Assembly: GCF_019175385.1 (NCBI RefSeq)
Contig: NC_083342.1
Span: forward strand, 119,536,376 to 119,600,375
DNA: 64,000 bases
DNA from: Lycium barbarum
Taxonomy: Eukaryota; Streptophyta; Magnoliopsida; Solanales; Solanaceae
Direction: 5' to 3'
A program made the translations under genes and the position numbers. Below, piece by piece: positions 34,261 through 48,006 of the stretch (the stretch's first letter is position 1; each line of letters opens with the position of its first letter). Below the pieces are notes generated by a model. The model worked only from the letters and a program-made list of their open reading frames with translations, did no database searches and had not been told where the DNA came from.

Positions 34261-37200
34261 ATGGGTTCCAAGGTTTCTCACACCAAACCAAAGCTTTTCA
34301 CCGTTTCAATAGTCTCCTTTTTCATAGCCTTCATTTACCTAAGTATATCACAGAGTTTTAAACGCCATGAAACCTTAATATTCCACACCTTAACAGATCA
34401 AAAACAACCAACAGAAATTTTCCCTAGGCATGTCATCAAACCTAGTTGGTACAAATATCTCCAGAATGAAACAAAAAAAACGAGGTTCAAAATTGGACTA
34501 GTCAACGTGCACAAAACACCTATTGAAGTTAAAGACCTACACGACGAAGAAGCAGAGCTAGTCAATGTTCATTTTTGTCATGTCAATAAAAGTGTTACGT
34601 GGAAGGACTTATTCCCGGAGTGGATCGATGAGAATGCGCCTCAAAAATCATCTCAGTGTCCAGAAATTCCAATACCAGAGCTCGAAGATTATGTCGATTT
34701 GAATGTTGTTATGGCTAGAATTCCTTGTGAAAATGCTACCAATGTGTTTAGGTTACAAGTGAACCTAGTCGTGGCTAATCTTTTGGTGAAAAATGGATTG
34801 GATAGTAACGATGTTTATCGCGAAATCTACGTTGTTTTCATAGGACCATGTAGTCCTATGCTTGAGATTTTCAGGTGTGATGATCTAATATGGCATGAAG
34901 GAAATGCATGGATTTACAAGCCTGATTTGAGAAGACTCAAACAGAAAACTCTCATGCCAGTTGGAACTTGCCAAATTGCTAGTCCATTTGCTGAACCAGG
35001 TATGTTAAAATTGTTTTCTTTCTTTTTTGAGTTTAACTTATATACCCGAGTGACGAAGCTGGGAACCGTGGGCGTAAGGATTCATCCGAACACCCTTCGT
35101 CGAAAACTTATACTACTATATAAGATTAAAATTATCTTTTATGTATATATGGTAGACGTTAAATCTTCTCAGCTTCTTCGTGTGTTTACTTCTTAATATT
35201 TTGAATCTCCTTAGTGAAAATCTTGACACCGAAATTGTATATACGACCGTCAACGTAAAGAGGGATGGAGATAAAGGTACTAATAAGATCGGAACTCACG
35301 ACCTAAGTACTAAGTAACCTTAGAATGGGGATTCTTACCTTCTACATCAAGCAACTGTGATCTGATAGTGTAAAAAAAATTACACCTCCGGTGAATATTA
35401 GTTAACCTGTTTTTTTTTTTTTTTTGGTAGGTAACAGATATGGTTCAAAGTATTTCATTTTCTAGATTTGTTATATGCTACATGTAACGTGTTATAGCTT
35501 CTATTTTTGGATAAATTAGGAGCAAATATAGCAACTTCAAGATCGCAGGTAAAGGGAAATAATTGAAGCATCAGAATTTGTACTTTAAATTTTCTTTGTT
35601 ATGAACATAATTACATATATATAGCATCATAGTTAATATTCTGAAATAATTGACCACATGAATTGTTGGGAATGTGTTGGCTAAGCATTGGACAAATGCA
35701 CTACCAAACTTTATAGAAAAAAATTGCTAGATATAGAAAATGAAAATTTCTATCATTAATCCTACATTTAGAAGGCAATACAAGAAGGGACAATTCGAAG
35801 TATTTTTCATGCTGGCTTTGGAAGCCAGCAAGAGATTGATTTTGATCTTAGCTAATAACTCTTAGGTAGACTTTTAACTCTCTCCTATATATGCCATTGA
35901 CATATAAGTCTGAAAACTATTCTGGGGTGTTATCTTAGAAATAAAAGTTTTAGTTATATACGTGACCATCATGTCACTTTTATTTGTCGTAGCAGATCAG
36001 ATATCTCAGTTTCAAAATTATAAATCCTACATTTTAAGGTAGTGTACCCGTAACTGTCTTTTGAGTGACTAAAATATATTATACTATGTATATATCTCTA
36101 GATATATTTATGTGCTATGATTTTTTTCGACATCCCACCAAATAATTCAATATTTTTCACTTGTTTGCGTTTGTTTTTTAGTTTGGCAAGTAATGAAGTC
36201 TCAGCTAAAGTACATTATTATTGTACTGGGCTGGGCATCACCCAATTGTGTCTATACAGCAATCTGAAGATAGGTACTTCGAATCTACAAAGGGAAAAGG
36301 GTCAATTTTACCCTGTACTTTGAACTAAGGGCAAATTTACCTCTAATACTTTAAATTTTTCACATCTATCCTTACTGTTATCAAACTTTGCAAAAATATC
36401 CCAGCCCAAAAGGCATGCTGACTGGCTGCCCAGGTGGCTTGTCATGTCAGCCACCTAGGCAGCCAGTCAACATGCCATGTGGAAAATATATATATTTTTT
36501 AAAATGTTTTTTTTAAATAAAAAAACTGAATTTTTTAAAGAAATAAAAAATAATTTTTAAAAATAATAAAAAAAATTATTTGTATAATTCTTTTTAAAAA
36601 AGTATGTTTTTTTATAGGACTCGTAATGTTATGTATATATACGTACTTTATTCCGAAAATTCAATATCTCCTCATAGGGAATTCAATTATTTATCAAATA
36701 TTTAGTTATTAGGCATTAATTTTTTTCCCTACATTTTAATTCATTCTACTATAAAAATGAAGAAAATATAGTAAATTTATGCAGAAAAATCATGGTATAG
36801 AGAAGACAAAATGATGATAGGTCCCTTGGGCTAAAGATTGTGAGTACCTCACAAAATGATGATAGGTCCCTATACAAAACATACTTTTTTAAAAAGAATT
36901 ATACAAATACTTTTTTTTTAATTTTTAATTTTATTTCTTTAAAAAAATATTTTCCACGTGGCATGCTGACTGGCTACCCAGGTGGCTGACATGGCAAGTC
37001 ACCTGGGCAGCTAGTCAGCATGCCGTTAGGGCTGGGGATATTTTTGCAAAGTTTGATAACAGTAGGGGTAGGGGTGAAAAGTTTAAAGTATTAGCGGTAA
37101 ATTTGCTCCTTAGTTCAAAGTACAGGGGTAAATTTGACCCTTTTCCCAATCTACAATAAGATTTTATGGAAATGAATTATTGACACTAAACAACTTACCA

Positions 37201-38787
37201 AAGGACTAAATGAAATTATTCAAATTTAATTCAGTTATTCTCCTAGTAATAATATTCAGTACATTCCCCCATCCCTGTAAAGAGAGTAATCCAATACATT
37301 ACCATATGAGAAAAGAAATAGGCAGAGAAAGAAAGGGAAATTTTTTGGAGATAACCATGTACTAGGTCTCATTTTTTGGAGATAACCATGTACTAGGTCT
37401 CCTATACATTTTCACTGTTCAATATATATTGATTGGATATGAAGAGTAATTGGAAAAAAATAATCTTTTTTTTTATCCTTGGGAGAGTTTTGGATAATCG
37501 AATAAAAAGTACTCCTTCATCTAATATCTAAATTTCGAAAAATATAAGCACTCCATTCGTCCAAATCTATGTAAAATACTTTCATTTCTACTATGTTCCA
37601 AAAATAATGATATAATATCTTATTTAGAAACAATTATTTTAAACTTCTCATTTTATCTTTAATGAGACGATTGAAAGTCACGCAAATATTTATTGGCTTG
37701 TTTTAAATCACAACCTTCAAAAGTTTTTTCCTTGAACTTCATATCTAGTCAGATGCCGCCGCCTAAACTGAAAGGGGAAGTATCTCATTAGCTATTTTCT
37801 CTCTGACATCTTCATTTATTTTCTCCTCATTCATTTACCTTGGTTGAAAATACTATAGGTCAAGAAGAATGGAGAAAATATGCTTCATCATCCACAAGTA
37901 AAAAAATTGGCCACAAGCCAAGAGAGGCTTATGTGACTGTTCTTCACTCCTCAGAATCATATGTTTGTGGAGCAATATCTCTAGCACAAAGCATCATCCT
38001 ATCCAACTCCACAAAAGACTTAATTCTCCTTGTCGACAACTCAATATCAGAAGAAACACTCCATAGTCTCAAGCTAGCAGGATGGAAGATCAAAATAATC
38101 GAAAGAATACGAAACCCTCACGCAAAAAGAGGAACGTACAATGAATGGAACTATAGCAAGCTTCGAATATGGCAACTAGTAGAATATGACAAGCTCATAT
38201 TCGTAGACGCGGACTTCCTCTTCTTCAAGAATATTGATCCTTTCTTCATGTTCCCACAGTTATCAGCTGCTGGTAACTGTAGGCACGTGTTCAACTCAGG
38301 GATCATGATAATCGAACCATCGGAGTGTACTTTCAAAACCCTAATGGAGAAAACCCTAACTATTGTCTCGTACAATGGAGGTGATCAAGGGTTTTTGAAT
38401 GAGGTTTTTTCTTGGTGGCATAGGTGGCCTGCTAAATTGAATTATCTGAAGAATTTTCAGACAGATGAGAATAGGAAATATGAATATCCTGAGGATGCAT
38501 ATGCAATGCATTACTTAGGTTTGAAGCCATGGATGTGTTACAAAGATTATGATTGCAATTGGGATGCTTTGGAATATAGGGACTTTCCAAATGATCTGAT
38601 TCATGCAAAGTGGTGGAAAGTGTATGATTTAATGCCCAAGGAGCTTCAGAAGTTTTGCGATTTGACTCCAGAGATGGATACAAGGATAAGATTGGAGAGA
38701 CAAAAAGCTAAGATTGCTAATTTTTCTGATGGACATTGGAAGATCCAAGTGAAGGATCCAAGAAGACTTTCCGATTCCGACATTTGA
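34261..38787 (+). CDS. GUX: GT8 family, GUX-like xylan alpha-glucuronosyltransferase (paralogue 2)
   Basis: Two exons, 34261-34999 and 37859-38787, joined in phase 1 (CCAG|GTATGT donor, ACTATAG acceptor), give 555 aa. The intron position and phase are the same as in paralogue 1. Residues about 12-27 are hydrophobic (type II anchor). The stem carries WKDLFPEWIDEN. The GT8 domain has AYVTVLHSS, metal-binding DAD at 363-365 (FVDADFLFF), FNSGIMIIEPS, NGGDQGFLNE and HYLGLKPW. The product should act in the Golgi on xylan like its neighbour. The 2.86-kb intron is three times the length of that in paralogue 1 and holds an 857-bp fold-back element and repeat fragments. Both copies look functional; divergence is considerable, so the duplication is not recent. 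Confidence 0.93.
35037..35230 (+). repeat. Dispersed Solanaceae repeat fragment in the GUX2 intron
   Basis: Sequence of the type CACCCTTCGTCGAAAA...CTTCGTGTGTTTACTTCTT...TCCTTAGTGAAAATCTT. I recognise it from memory as a repeat common in tobacco and tomato whose full form ends in a TGGCTCCGCCACTG-like terminus, absent here. Confidence 0.5.
36291..37147. mobile_element. Fold-back MULE-type element in the GUX2 intron, 857 bp
   Basis: Arms of about 190-200 bp read GGGAAAAGGGTCAA... and its inverse, and include GGCATGCTGACTGGCT...CCCAGGTGGCT near their inner ends. A perfect 9-bp duplication, AATCTACAA, flanks it (36282-36290 and 37148-37156). The AT-rich centre has a direct repeat, AAAATGATGATAGGTCCC (about 36808 and 36855). 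No coding capacity. End words match those of 15317-15811. Confidence 0.9.
37341..37401 (+). repeat. 31-bp tandem duplication in the GUX2 intron
   Basis: Two copies of a unit containing GGAGATAACCATGTACTAGG, period 31 bp. Confidence 0.88.
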
Positions 38788-39774
38788 TTAATATTATTAT
38801 TTCCTTCTTCTTTTTTCTCTTCAAAAGAATTTCTTTGTTGTTTCTTGTAATTTTTTTCCCTCGATCTATTATGAAATACTAGTAAATGCCAATTTTACCA
38901 CTTTTATGTTAATGATGGATTTGGGCGAGCTCGGGAAATTTCAATTTGTAAACGTATGGCTAGCATGTTTAGCAATTGAATCCTATTTAGACAAAATTCA
39001 AGGTCCAGAACAGATCCGCTTTCTGGTATTATTAAGCACATGTTGTACTTTAACCAAGTATCCATATAGACACGCTATCACATATTATACTTATTAACCT
39101 GGGATATTAAATCTCAAATAAAGTATACATAATGAACAAGATGAATTGTATGCTTTAATTTTCATTTTGGTGTAAAGAACTAGTACATGATGCAGAATAT
39201 ATTAGAGCTCATAGAATCCCTACAAGGGTAGATTTAAGATATTTTTTGGTTTTGGCTCTATAAACATTCATAATACCCCTTTAGTGTTGGATCAGTAAAA
39301 CTTTACATTTCAAAAGAAAAGATCAGATAAATGCACTCGCAACAAATTTTCAGGCAAATTACATCTGCGCTTCAATATGAATCATAAAACTGGAAACAAA
39401 TCATTGCAGGAAAGTGGAACAGGACATATCGGTGGCTACAATCTACCATACCTATGCTGATTGTCCTACATGAAGGAATTCTACAACTCGAGAACATACA
39501 ATAAACTCAGCACCCCCTTCCTTGAGAAGGGGAGAAAAAGAAAAAATATAAGGAAAAATAATGGAAGGAGGATCAATCCCGAGTGGTAACATATCATTTT
39601 GTTGTCGGCTTGTGAGGTGGAAGCAAAACAACAGCACATGGACCAACCCTGTGACTAGTTTTTAGCGCATCTGTGTCGCCAAATGTGGTAACATATACAG
39701 TAAAGATGCTTCATAGAAGGGTGGAAAAAATAACCTCTTCCTTGAGCTATGCATGCTGATACAGAAATATACAG
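38788..39774. other. Spacer between convergent GUX2 and MAPKKK genes
   Basis: Presumed 3' untranslated regions of both genes. Small frames at 38906-39097 and 39452-39646 lack domains. Confidence 0.4.
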
Positions 39775-42700
39775 TCACTTTCCTGGAGATGCAAACCTTG
39801 AACGCTCTCTCTGTCGATTCAAAGCTCGATCCTTGGGAGAAGATGTTTTTCCTCCCACACCAGCTTGACGCATCATCTCTGCAACCAATAATGCACCCAG
39901 TCCGCAATTAGAATCTTCTATCATTCAGAACCAGAAAAGTGACTAAACATTTCTCTCCAACAAGTGGTATTAGATTCAAAGGTATTCCATTTTGACAAAA
40001 GAAGAGTGAAGCCAAAGATTGAACAGGGATCACTATGGGGGTATACTAGGTCAGAATTTAGCTCTGAAAATTAAGCCCAATGCCTTACAGTAAGTAGCCA
40101 TTCAAAGTGATAATCTGCAAGTTTGTAGTCAGTATGCAGCAGCACGATCCTAGGGACAGAGACTTTCCCACATCGACTGAGCATAATTAGGAATTGAAAG
40201 CGTCTAAGAAAGGTTGGTATCAGGAATTTCAAAAAATATACCTCGCTTTCTTTCAAGCTCTTGGTCAAGCTCTTCCTTCCACTTCCTTTGAATCTCGCTA
40301 AAACTTGCACTATAAACAGAAAAACTTATCTTCACACTACAGGAAAAAAAAAAACTCAAGACAAAAGAAAGTTGATTTATACACTTACATTGGACTATTT
40401 GATTGCCTCCGCTCATTAGACTGCGGTGAACTGTCATCATAGTCTTGGTTGCTTCCGCTGCCAATGCATGATGTTCGCCTGTTGCTACTTCCAGGGCTTG
40501 GACTACTGATCATATCAATTCCTGTAGACGGGCTTCCAATAGGACCCCGACTTGGTGACCTACTTTTCGGGGGTAACTTCAAGTAATTTGGTGTAGTTTC
40601 ATCACTTGTAGCCTCAGCTAACTGTAGAGAGTATGAAGGATTCAAACTGTTGTAGAACTCTTCATACAGAGGTGTCTGCAGTTTCTTTAGTTCAAGAGCC
40701 TAATATAGAAATAAAACAACCACGTTAAACGCAAAGCTAGAAATATGTCATAATGCCTCTTCATAGAGAGATGTCAAGCAGCATGAGAAGTGGGTACCTT
40801 TTCGTCCAGGAAGGCTCTGATTTTAGACTCAGTAAGCTCATCCTCATCTTCTGATATGGAAGGACCACAAAAAACTGCAGAATTGTTGTTAGGTGTGACT
40901 GAACTTCCAGCACCTAAGCCACCTTCCTGATTGTTAACTAAATCCGTATTCCCTTGTCGCGATTGAGGAGTCATGTCATAATCACAGCTCCAATCATCCG
41001 ACGGCTCAGCAATGGGATTGAAACTCTACTTAATATGACGATATAGAAGAAATCAACTCAAGTGAATGTATATAATTTTAGCAACAAAGCAGCAGGCCGG
41101 AGATGCTTAATATACCTTATTGAAGTCATCCCCCGTCTTAACAGTTCCTCCGCCCAAGAGAAAATTATCAGTATCATCAATCTGACACATGTCATCATCA
41201 CTACTGTTTCCTCTCCACATATTTCTAGCCTCCGACAAGTTATCAGTATTTTCTGTTGAGATATTCAAGGTGCCCAAGTTGCAGATGTCTACTGAACCAG
41301 CACTGATTGTCAATCCATCATCATGATATTAGACATAGTTGCTTAATAGTCCATATAATCAACAGAGAAATGTAAAATCCATATTATCCAATTAACATGC
41401 AACCAAAAGCTATTTCACTAGCAGAAATATACAGTTTTTAAATTTCAAGGTCAAAATCTACAGGATTTCTTCATCGCACTCTTCAATGCGTTGCATGTTT
41501 GTTGATTAAGTTACCATTTCATATCCTAAACATCAAACAAATATAGCACAATGGAAGAAAAAGATCTATATAGGGTGATTGCAATTAGTCATGTTAGTGC
41601 GTGTACTTTAGGTCCAATGTTTTCTAGGAGTGTTTTCATCCAATTAGAGATTTATATATCAGTACAAGATGTAACAAACTTCTATTACATGTTATTTTTT
41701 TCACTACTTCATTGTTTTTTTTTCCCCATGGTGTTCACGCCAGCTTACGCAACTAAAATGAGCTTAAATGGAGCGAGATAGATAGTAAGAATTCATATAG
41801 CCAGCCCCAACTTGCTTGTTGAGGCATAGCTGTTGTTATATTACAAATCAAAGGATTTCGAACTTTTTCTATATCTGTTGACATAAACATTTACGTAGTG
41901 GAACTGTAAGCTTTAATTCCAATTAAGAATTTGAGATTACACGATGCAAATACTATCCAGTCTGTGCTAAAAGAGAGCCTTAGAGCACTTACACGCTTTT
42001 CACATTATGCCCACTCGAATAAGAATGACCTTGAGATTTGCCCTATCAGAAATGAAGTTCAGAATGTGAGTGCCTGAGCAATATTAATTACATTGCCAAT
42101 TGATGTAGATAAACTAACCATCATAGAACTAGAACCATCAGGAAGAGATAGTTGTGCTTCACCGGTGACAAATGGATGCTACATATAAATCCAAGAATTA
42201 ACTTATTATTGCATAATACAAGAGACAAAACGATAACGGATTGTCATAGGTCAAATCAAATCACCTGTAACAACTCACTAGCTGATGGCCTTAACTCTGG
42301 TTCCCTGCGTGACATATCTTAGTCTCATTAATGGTGTAAAGGAGGAGAAACTATACCAGAAGCAATAACCAAATAAAGGGTGAAGGAATTAGCATTATAT
42401 CTACTGGTTACACTAATAATTTAGAAAGCATCACTATTTTCAAGGTCACTTCTGAACAATCAAATATCAGAAACTTGGTAAAGAAGGAAATTATATAAAA
42501 CTATATTCCCTCCAATTGAGTAATATTTTCAACTTTATATGGTGTCACATCGATGTCTAGTACAAACATCAAACCGCATGGTGGTTTGATTTAATGTGCT
42601 ATTATTCGACTTCGTCAAGAGTCAGATAAGCGTTGACTACATACTTCTGTAAACATTTCAGCAGAAAGTCTTTTGCTTCAGCAGACACGTGTTCAGGGAT

Positions 42701-45700
42701 CGGGGGATGAGCTTTTGTTGTCCCAATATAGAAGAGTGCAGCGACCTAAAACGAACACGAGATCAGCGCAAAGCATGAGTGGACCCGCATATTGTAACCA
42801 GTTTATATATGCCAAAAGGAATACAAATATAAATTTAACAAGACCTGCGTGAAGTCCATACCTCTTGATACTGTTGGCTCCAGGGAGGCTTGCCCGTGGT
42901 CATCTCTATTACAGTACATCCTACGCTCCATATATCAGCAGAGCTGAAATTCATATACATAATACAAGGACATAATTATTATCAGCAGAACTTATACTGA
43001 AGTGATCGATTCAAGGAATATGTTGCGAAGGCTAATAGAGCCAGAAGCATACATTAAAGTCAAAAACAAGAATTGCCATTTCTCCAATGGGTTTTACTGA
43101 ATCAATTCAAAATCAAAAACAAGAATTGTTATTTCACCGAGAAACTCCTCGTCCATCAAAAAGTTTTGTTCTACTATAAAGAGAAAATTTTGATTCAAAA
43201 GCTGAAATATTAATCTAAGTTATCTTTTTGTTTTGACCAATAAATACATTAAAGTTGGAATTAACCAGAGTATTAGAAGAAGTAAAGGTGTCACGGAGTC
43301 TGAAAGCATGTTCATAACTCAGGAGGGTGGCAAAGTGAACTGTCAGAAAACTAATCAGCATATTAACTGGATAAGGAATGAAAATATAAAGCAGTAGACA
43401 TAAAGACATACAACCAGACTTTTGACCCAGCGTGAACCATTATGATTGAAGAAGCAAAACAAGAAAAACTTTACAAAAGGTGAGCAGGAATTCCAAAATT
43501 AAAAAAAAAAAAAATGAAAAATGGATGATTCTTCTAAAAATAAAGGAAAGGCAGAAAGGTTTAACTTTAAGAAAATGAAGTATGGAGTGAGAGTAGCATA
43601 AATAGGCTATCAGTTCTTCTATCATAGAGAAGAAACTGTTAGGCTCACCATAAAGAGAATAGTAAGAAATAGCAGGGGCCATTTGACTGAGCACAAGAGA
43701 ACACTAACTCAAGTTCACGAATCATGATCAAGTTTGCAGCAACGCAACATGGTCAAGTATGATCAGATTATTGAATTGATTCTTATAGTATCTAACTAAA
43801 TCAAGAGCTAAGACCAATTGTGAAACCAAAAGTGCACTTCCCAAGTCACCAGCAAAACAAATAAATGAGATCAAAAGAAGTGATACATATAGGTAAAATA
43901 TTTGCGCTCTAGATCAAACAAGAAAATAGCTACAGATTTATCAAAAAAAAAGGGTAATTATTCTTACAAGCTATGACCGGTTTGACGAATGACCTCAGGA
44001 GCCATCCAGTATGGTGTGCCCTTCATGGACTTGGCACCTGATATAGTAGCCTAATGTAAACATGTTTCATCAATATCCTCTTCATTACATCCAAGCTAAA
44101 CGAGACAAATATAGATTGAGAAGGGATCGTGAACATACCAGTTCGACAACCTTCTTTGATGCCCCAAAGTCAGCCACTTTTATGCAACCTTTGTTATCAA
44201 CAAGGATATTAGCCCCCTGAACCCAAATTAATACATGAGATTATTGTTGGTCATACTTTAATAGAAAGAAAAGAAAGGAAACAAGATACCTTAATATCTC
44301 TATGCATGATTCCATTCTTGTGAAGATAATCCAGTCCTAGGAGCAGTTGCTTAGTGTACGTTCTTATAACCTACTACCGAAGATAGCATTAGATAGAGAC
44401 ACTCAATCAAATGAATTATACATCGAAAGAGGGTGGAAAAATAAGACCATCAACGAACTTACGGGCTCGGGGAAAGATCCAAATTTGCCTAAAAGGGATG
44501 ATATCGATCCACCAGGTACAAATTCCAGCAAAATATTTAATGTGTCTTCTTCTCTCACAATTCCAAGATATCTCTGAAAACACAATATAGCAATTGAGTA
44601 TTTCATGGACAAACAATTACCCAGACAGGAGTCAAGGATTACTTACAACAATATGCGGATGGGAGAGATTCTTGAGAAGCTTGACTTCCTCCTCAAGCTC
44701 CTTAACATGGGCCTAATCAGGGCAATAAAAACCAGAAGAATGTATCAGACGGTAGCCAAATTAGAAACTAACACATCTAAAAAATGTAGATATACAACAG
44801 TCTGTCAAGATGTCTTAAGCCCTCAGATTCAATATAACAACCTTCCATCTTCACATAGCTATCATAGAAACATCTCTTTTACACAATGTCGATCACTACA
44901 AGTAAACAAGAGAATAGCTAATGAACTGAAGACGCATTCATCAATGGAAAGCGTAGAAAAGAAAAGCTAAAGTATACTCAAACTAAATATAAGTAAAAGA
45001 CACTGGCAACAGGAAACTACTATGAGAAGGCAGCTTCATTGTATAACAATTCAACTACTCTAGCAGACTTTTAACTTCATAATGAATGATTTCCAACTTG
45101 AGAGAAAAGAGCAGCAGAGATTGAAAGTATAACCATCAAACATTTGTATAATCAAACAGCGTAACAATCTAACCAATTAAACTTATGTCTCTTAACAATT
45201 TCGATTCAGGCATTCAATGCAACCAATAGAATGAGCAATTATATCATTACAACTTCTGGAAAAAACAAAAAGTATACAACAACAATAACATACCCAATGT
45301 AATCCCACCAAGTGGGGTTTGGGAAGGTCGAGTGTACGCACACCTTACCCCTACCTTGAAGGTAGAGAGGTTGTTTCCGGTAGACCCTCGGCTCAAGGAA
45401 AAACAGTTCAAAGCAGTTCAGAAAAGGAAGTAACGGAAATGAAGAAGCCATGGCAAAATACTACAGAAAGCATGACATAACATTCTGAACAGTAATTACA
45501 ACAAAATAATACGCTAATCGAAGTACAAGAAGCAGCAGATAGTAATAGGAATAGAAGGACAATCAACTACAGGAGTAATGCTACGACCGCTAGTATGGAA
45601 GGAAAAAACAAAAAGTATGTCAATGTCAATTCCAACCTGAGCTTTCTCCTTTGAAGCACTGTTTGCAGCTATCATAACCTGAAGAAAAAACATAACAAAT

Positions 45701-46330
45701 CGAAAACACTTTCAGGATCACTCTTCAGGAAAAAAGCAAAATACCTAGGAATCTCACTAAGATCAACAAAATGGCAGTCCAAACAACAACAACAAAAAAA
45801 AGAAGCGAAACTTACATAAATATATCCCTCGGCCATCTAATTTACCAAACATGGCTTGAGTATAGACTACCTATAAACTTTGACTGTATAGATAGTGCAT
45901 AGGTATGTATATTATAGGTATAATAAACTATACACTACCTACACAGTGTGTACATATTTTGTAAAATCGATAGCCAAATGGTACTTGGCAAAAAAAGTAT
46001 TAGTAAGTAGTTTGGGAAAAGGACCTGTTTGACAGCGAGAAGTTCACCAGAATCGAGATTCATTCCCATATAAACCTGTCCAAAAGCACCACATCCTATC
46101 ATTTCTCCTTTTCTCCAACGTATAGGACGCACAGCCGCGTCACCGCCATCTTTAACGGCGGTTGACGGTGACGGCAACGCAGGCGGTGGTGGCGAGAGCT
46201 TGGAGAAAACTCTGGAGTTTCGAAGACATGAATTGATCTTCTCAACTAGATGATTACCGTCATCTGCAACGTCGGTATTCGGTGTTCGGAACACCAGTGA
46301 TCGACGAACTGATCCGAATATATCTTGCAT
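39775..46330 (-). CDS. NPK1-like: MAPKKK of the ANP/NPK1 family
   Basis: Seventeen exons (plus coordinates): 46025-46330, 45637-45678, 44647-44712, 44463-44573, 44290-44370, 44139-44216, 43968-44050, 42862-42943, 42645-42745, 42265-42304, 42119-42178, 41993-42042, 41116-41302, 40798-41025, 40389-40699, 40242-40309, 39775-39878. They join in frame to 665 aa, close to my recollection of Arabidopsis ANP1 (about 666). The family signature [15 protein letters not shown] starts the protein. Kinase domain is about residues 70-334: [11 protein letters not shown] loop, lysine in AVKQ (101), HRDIK (198-202), DFG (218-220), APE (245-247). The regulatory tail has DDDMCQIDD and ends ...FASPGK. Known: ANP/NPK1 kinases act upstream of MAPKKs in cytokinesis and oxidative-stress signalling. 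Exon 12/13 joins are the least certain. Which ANP it matches best is not settled; kinase wording looks nearer ANP2/3. Confidence 0.93.
41730..41840 (+). repeat. SINE-like 3' end in a MAPKKK intron
   Basis: GAATTCATATAGCCAGCCCC...GAGGCATAGCTGTTGTTAT resembles a Solanaceae retroposon tail ending in TTG repeats. Weak, diverged. Confidence 0.4.
45276..45402 (-). mobile_element. TS-type SINE in a MAPKKK intron
   Basis: Minus strand reads GAGCCGAGGGTCTACCGGAA, GGTAGGGGTAAGGTGTGCGT, CCACTTGGTGGGATTACATT, then GTTATTGTTGTTG. This is the body and TTG-type tail of the tobacco TS SINE family as I remember it. Confidence 0.7.
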
Positions 46331-48006
46331 CCTGAAGGAATTGGAAGTTCTAGGGTTTATTAAACGAAGAGAAAACGATGAGTGACGGAGTTCATCTCTT
46401 TTGAATTTTTACTCTGCGTTTTGTTTCCTGGTGTGAAACGAACAAGAGAGAGAGAGTGTGTGTCTGTGTGTTGTTGGGAGTGGAAACAGAATGATTTTTG
46501 TGGTTTGTCTGTTTCAGTCGATCGTTACTGTAGAGAAAAAGGAGAGAGAGAGAGGAGGGAAAAAGGTGAAAGGCAATTTCTTTTTGAAAAAAAAGATGGA
46601 ATAAGAATTTACATGAACGCCCCTCTATTGTGTTTCTTCGAATGCTAAAATTAATTGCTATTCTAATTTTTGTTGTTCCGGAAAAATTCCTAATACTCCC
46701 TCGGTCCACATTTAAGTGTCTTATTAATTTCCTTTTAGTTTCTGCTAAAAAGAGTGTCTTTTTTAATTTTCAATAAGTTGACAATTCAAACATTTTAAAC
46801 AATAAATTTATAGCCATAAGATTCAAAGGACATTTTAGTACATTACACACATCCTTAATTTTGACACATAAAATTCAAAAGTTTCTCTTTATTTCTTTAA
46901 CTTCATATCTAGTCAAATTAAGACACTTCAATTAGGACAAAAAAAATATTATTTATCTATGGCAAAAGAAGGTTTTCAGTGTCTTGAGACTAAGGAAATG
47001 AAGACAAGACCGAAATCAAGTATTCGAGGAAGTGAAGACTTGCATCTATTGATTTGGACATAAAATATCATGTGAGATAAACTTCTAGTAATCGAGCAAT
47101 ACGAGTACCATAAAGAACACCCCCTTCAATATGCATCTACTAGCATTATTTATCAATGATTATTTTGTTGAATTGATTAATTCCGTATCATGGTACCAAT
47201 TGAATTTTAGTGCTGGATTTAATTACTCCAGCAGGTTACTTTTGTGTTTTCAGTATTCTGCTGAGTAAAAGGCTGTCCATTGACAATATGAAGGCAGGAA
47301 AATCACCACCAAATGTTGTGATGGGACAGTAAGCCTCATCCTTAAATGTATTTTCTAGGGCGAATCCGAATTAATCGTCCTCCAATACGGGTACAGGAAT
47401 CTGAAACCAAAAAGAAGGCAGGCAAATCCACAAGTAATTAATTCCAATACTTTAGCTACCCGTTCCATCTGGCTGATATGTTTGCCTTTAAATTCAATGT
47501 GATCCCTTCTTTTCAGGATCTTGTTCGAAATTACACAGTAACCCCAGTAAATTTGAAGTACGAAAAACACTCATATGTTTTAATTACCCACTTTTCCTTT
47601 TACTTGCATTTTCCAAATAATTTGAATAATTCCGAACCAAAGTTGGGCTAGAAGTTCCTTTATGTGCCTACCAATCCGGACAGGATATCTTATAAAGACA
47701 CATGAAAAAACACAATGATCAATCAGCAAATCTTATGGCTAAGCTAGATGAAAAAACACAATGATCAATCAGCAAATCTTATGGCTAAGCTGTACTACTG
47801 AACATGATATCTATCTCTTATAATGCACATATCAAAAAACACAATCATCAATCAGCAATTCTTATGGTTAGCTCTACCCTACTAAAGAAAGGATGGGGAT
47901 TGACCATAAGCAAGAGAGTAGTTCATAACAGTAAGCAAGATGCATACACTGTGCAATTAAAATCAAGGAGGGGAAAGAACTAAAGAAATCTATACTCAGG
48001 GCATCA
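46331..48006. other. Spacer between the MAPKKK start and the kinesin end
   Basis: 46331-46560 is the MAPKKK leader/promoter side, with CT-rich runs on the coding strand. A Stowaway-like end (CTCCCTCGGTCC) lies at 46696, without a clear partner. Three spaced copies of a unit with ACACAATGATCAATCAGCAA occur at about 47709, 47757 and 47839. No gene seen. Confidence 0.5.

Noticed and set aside
34053..34361. 102-codon frame overlapping the GUX2 start
   Set aside because: Different frame from the GUX protein, no domain, and covers the leader region.
46693..46945. Stowaway MITE upstream of the MAPKKK
   Set aside because: The left end CTCCCTCGGTCC is clear, but the right side stops at AATTAGGACAAAAA without the inverse end.
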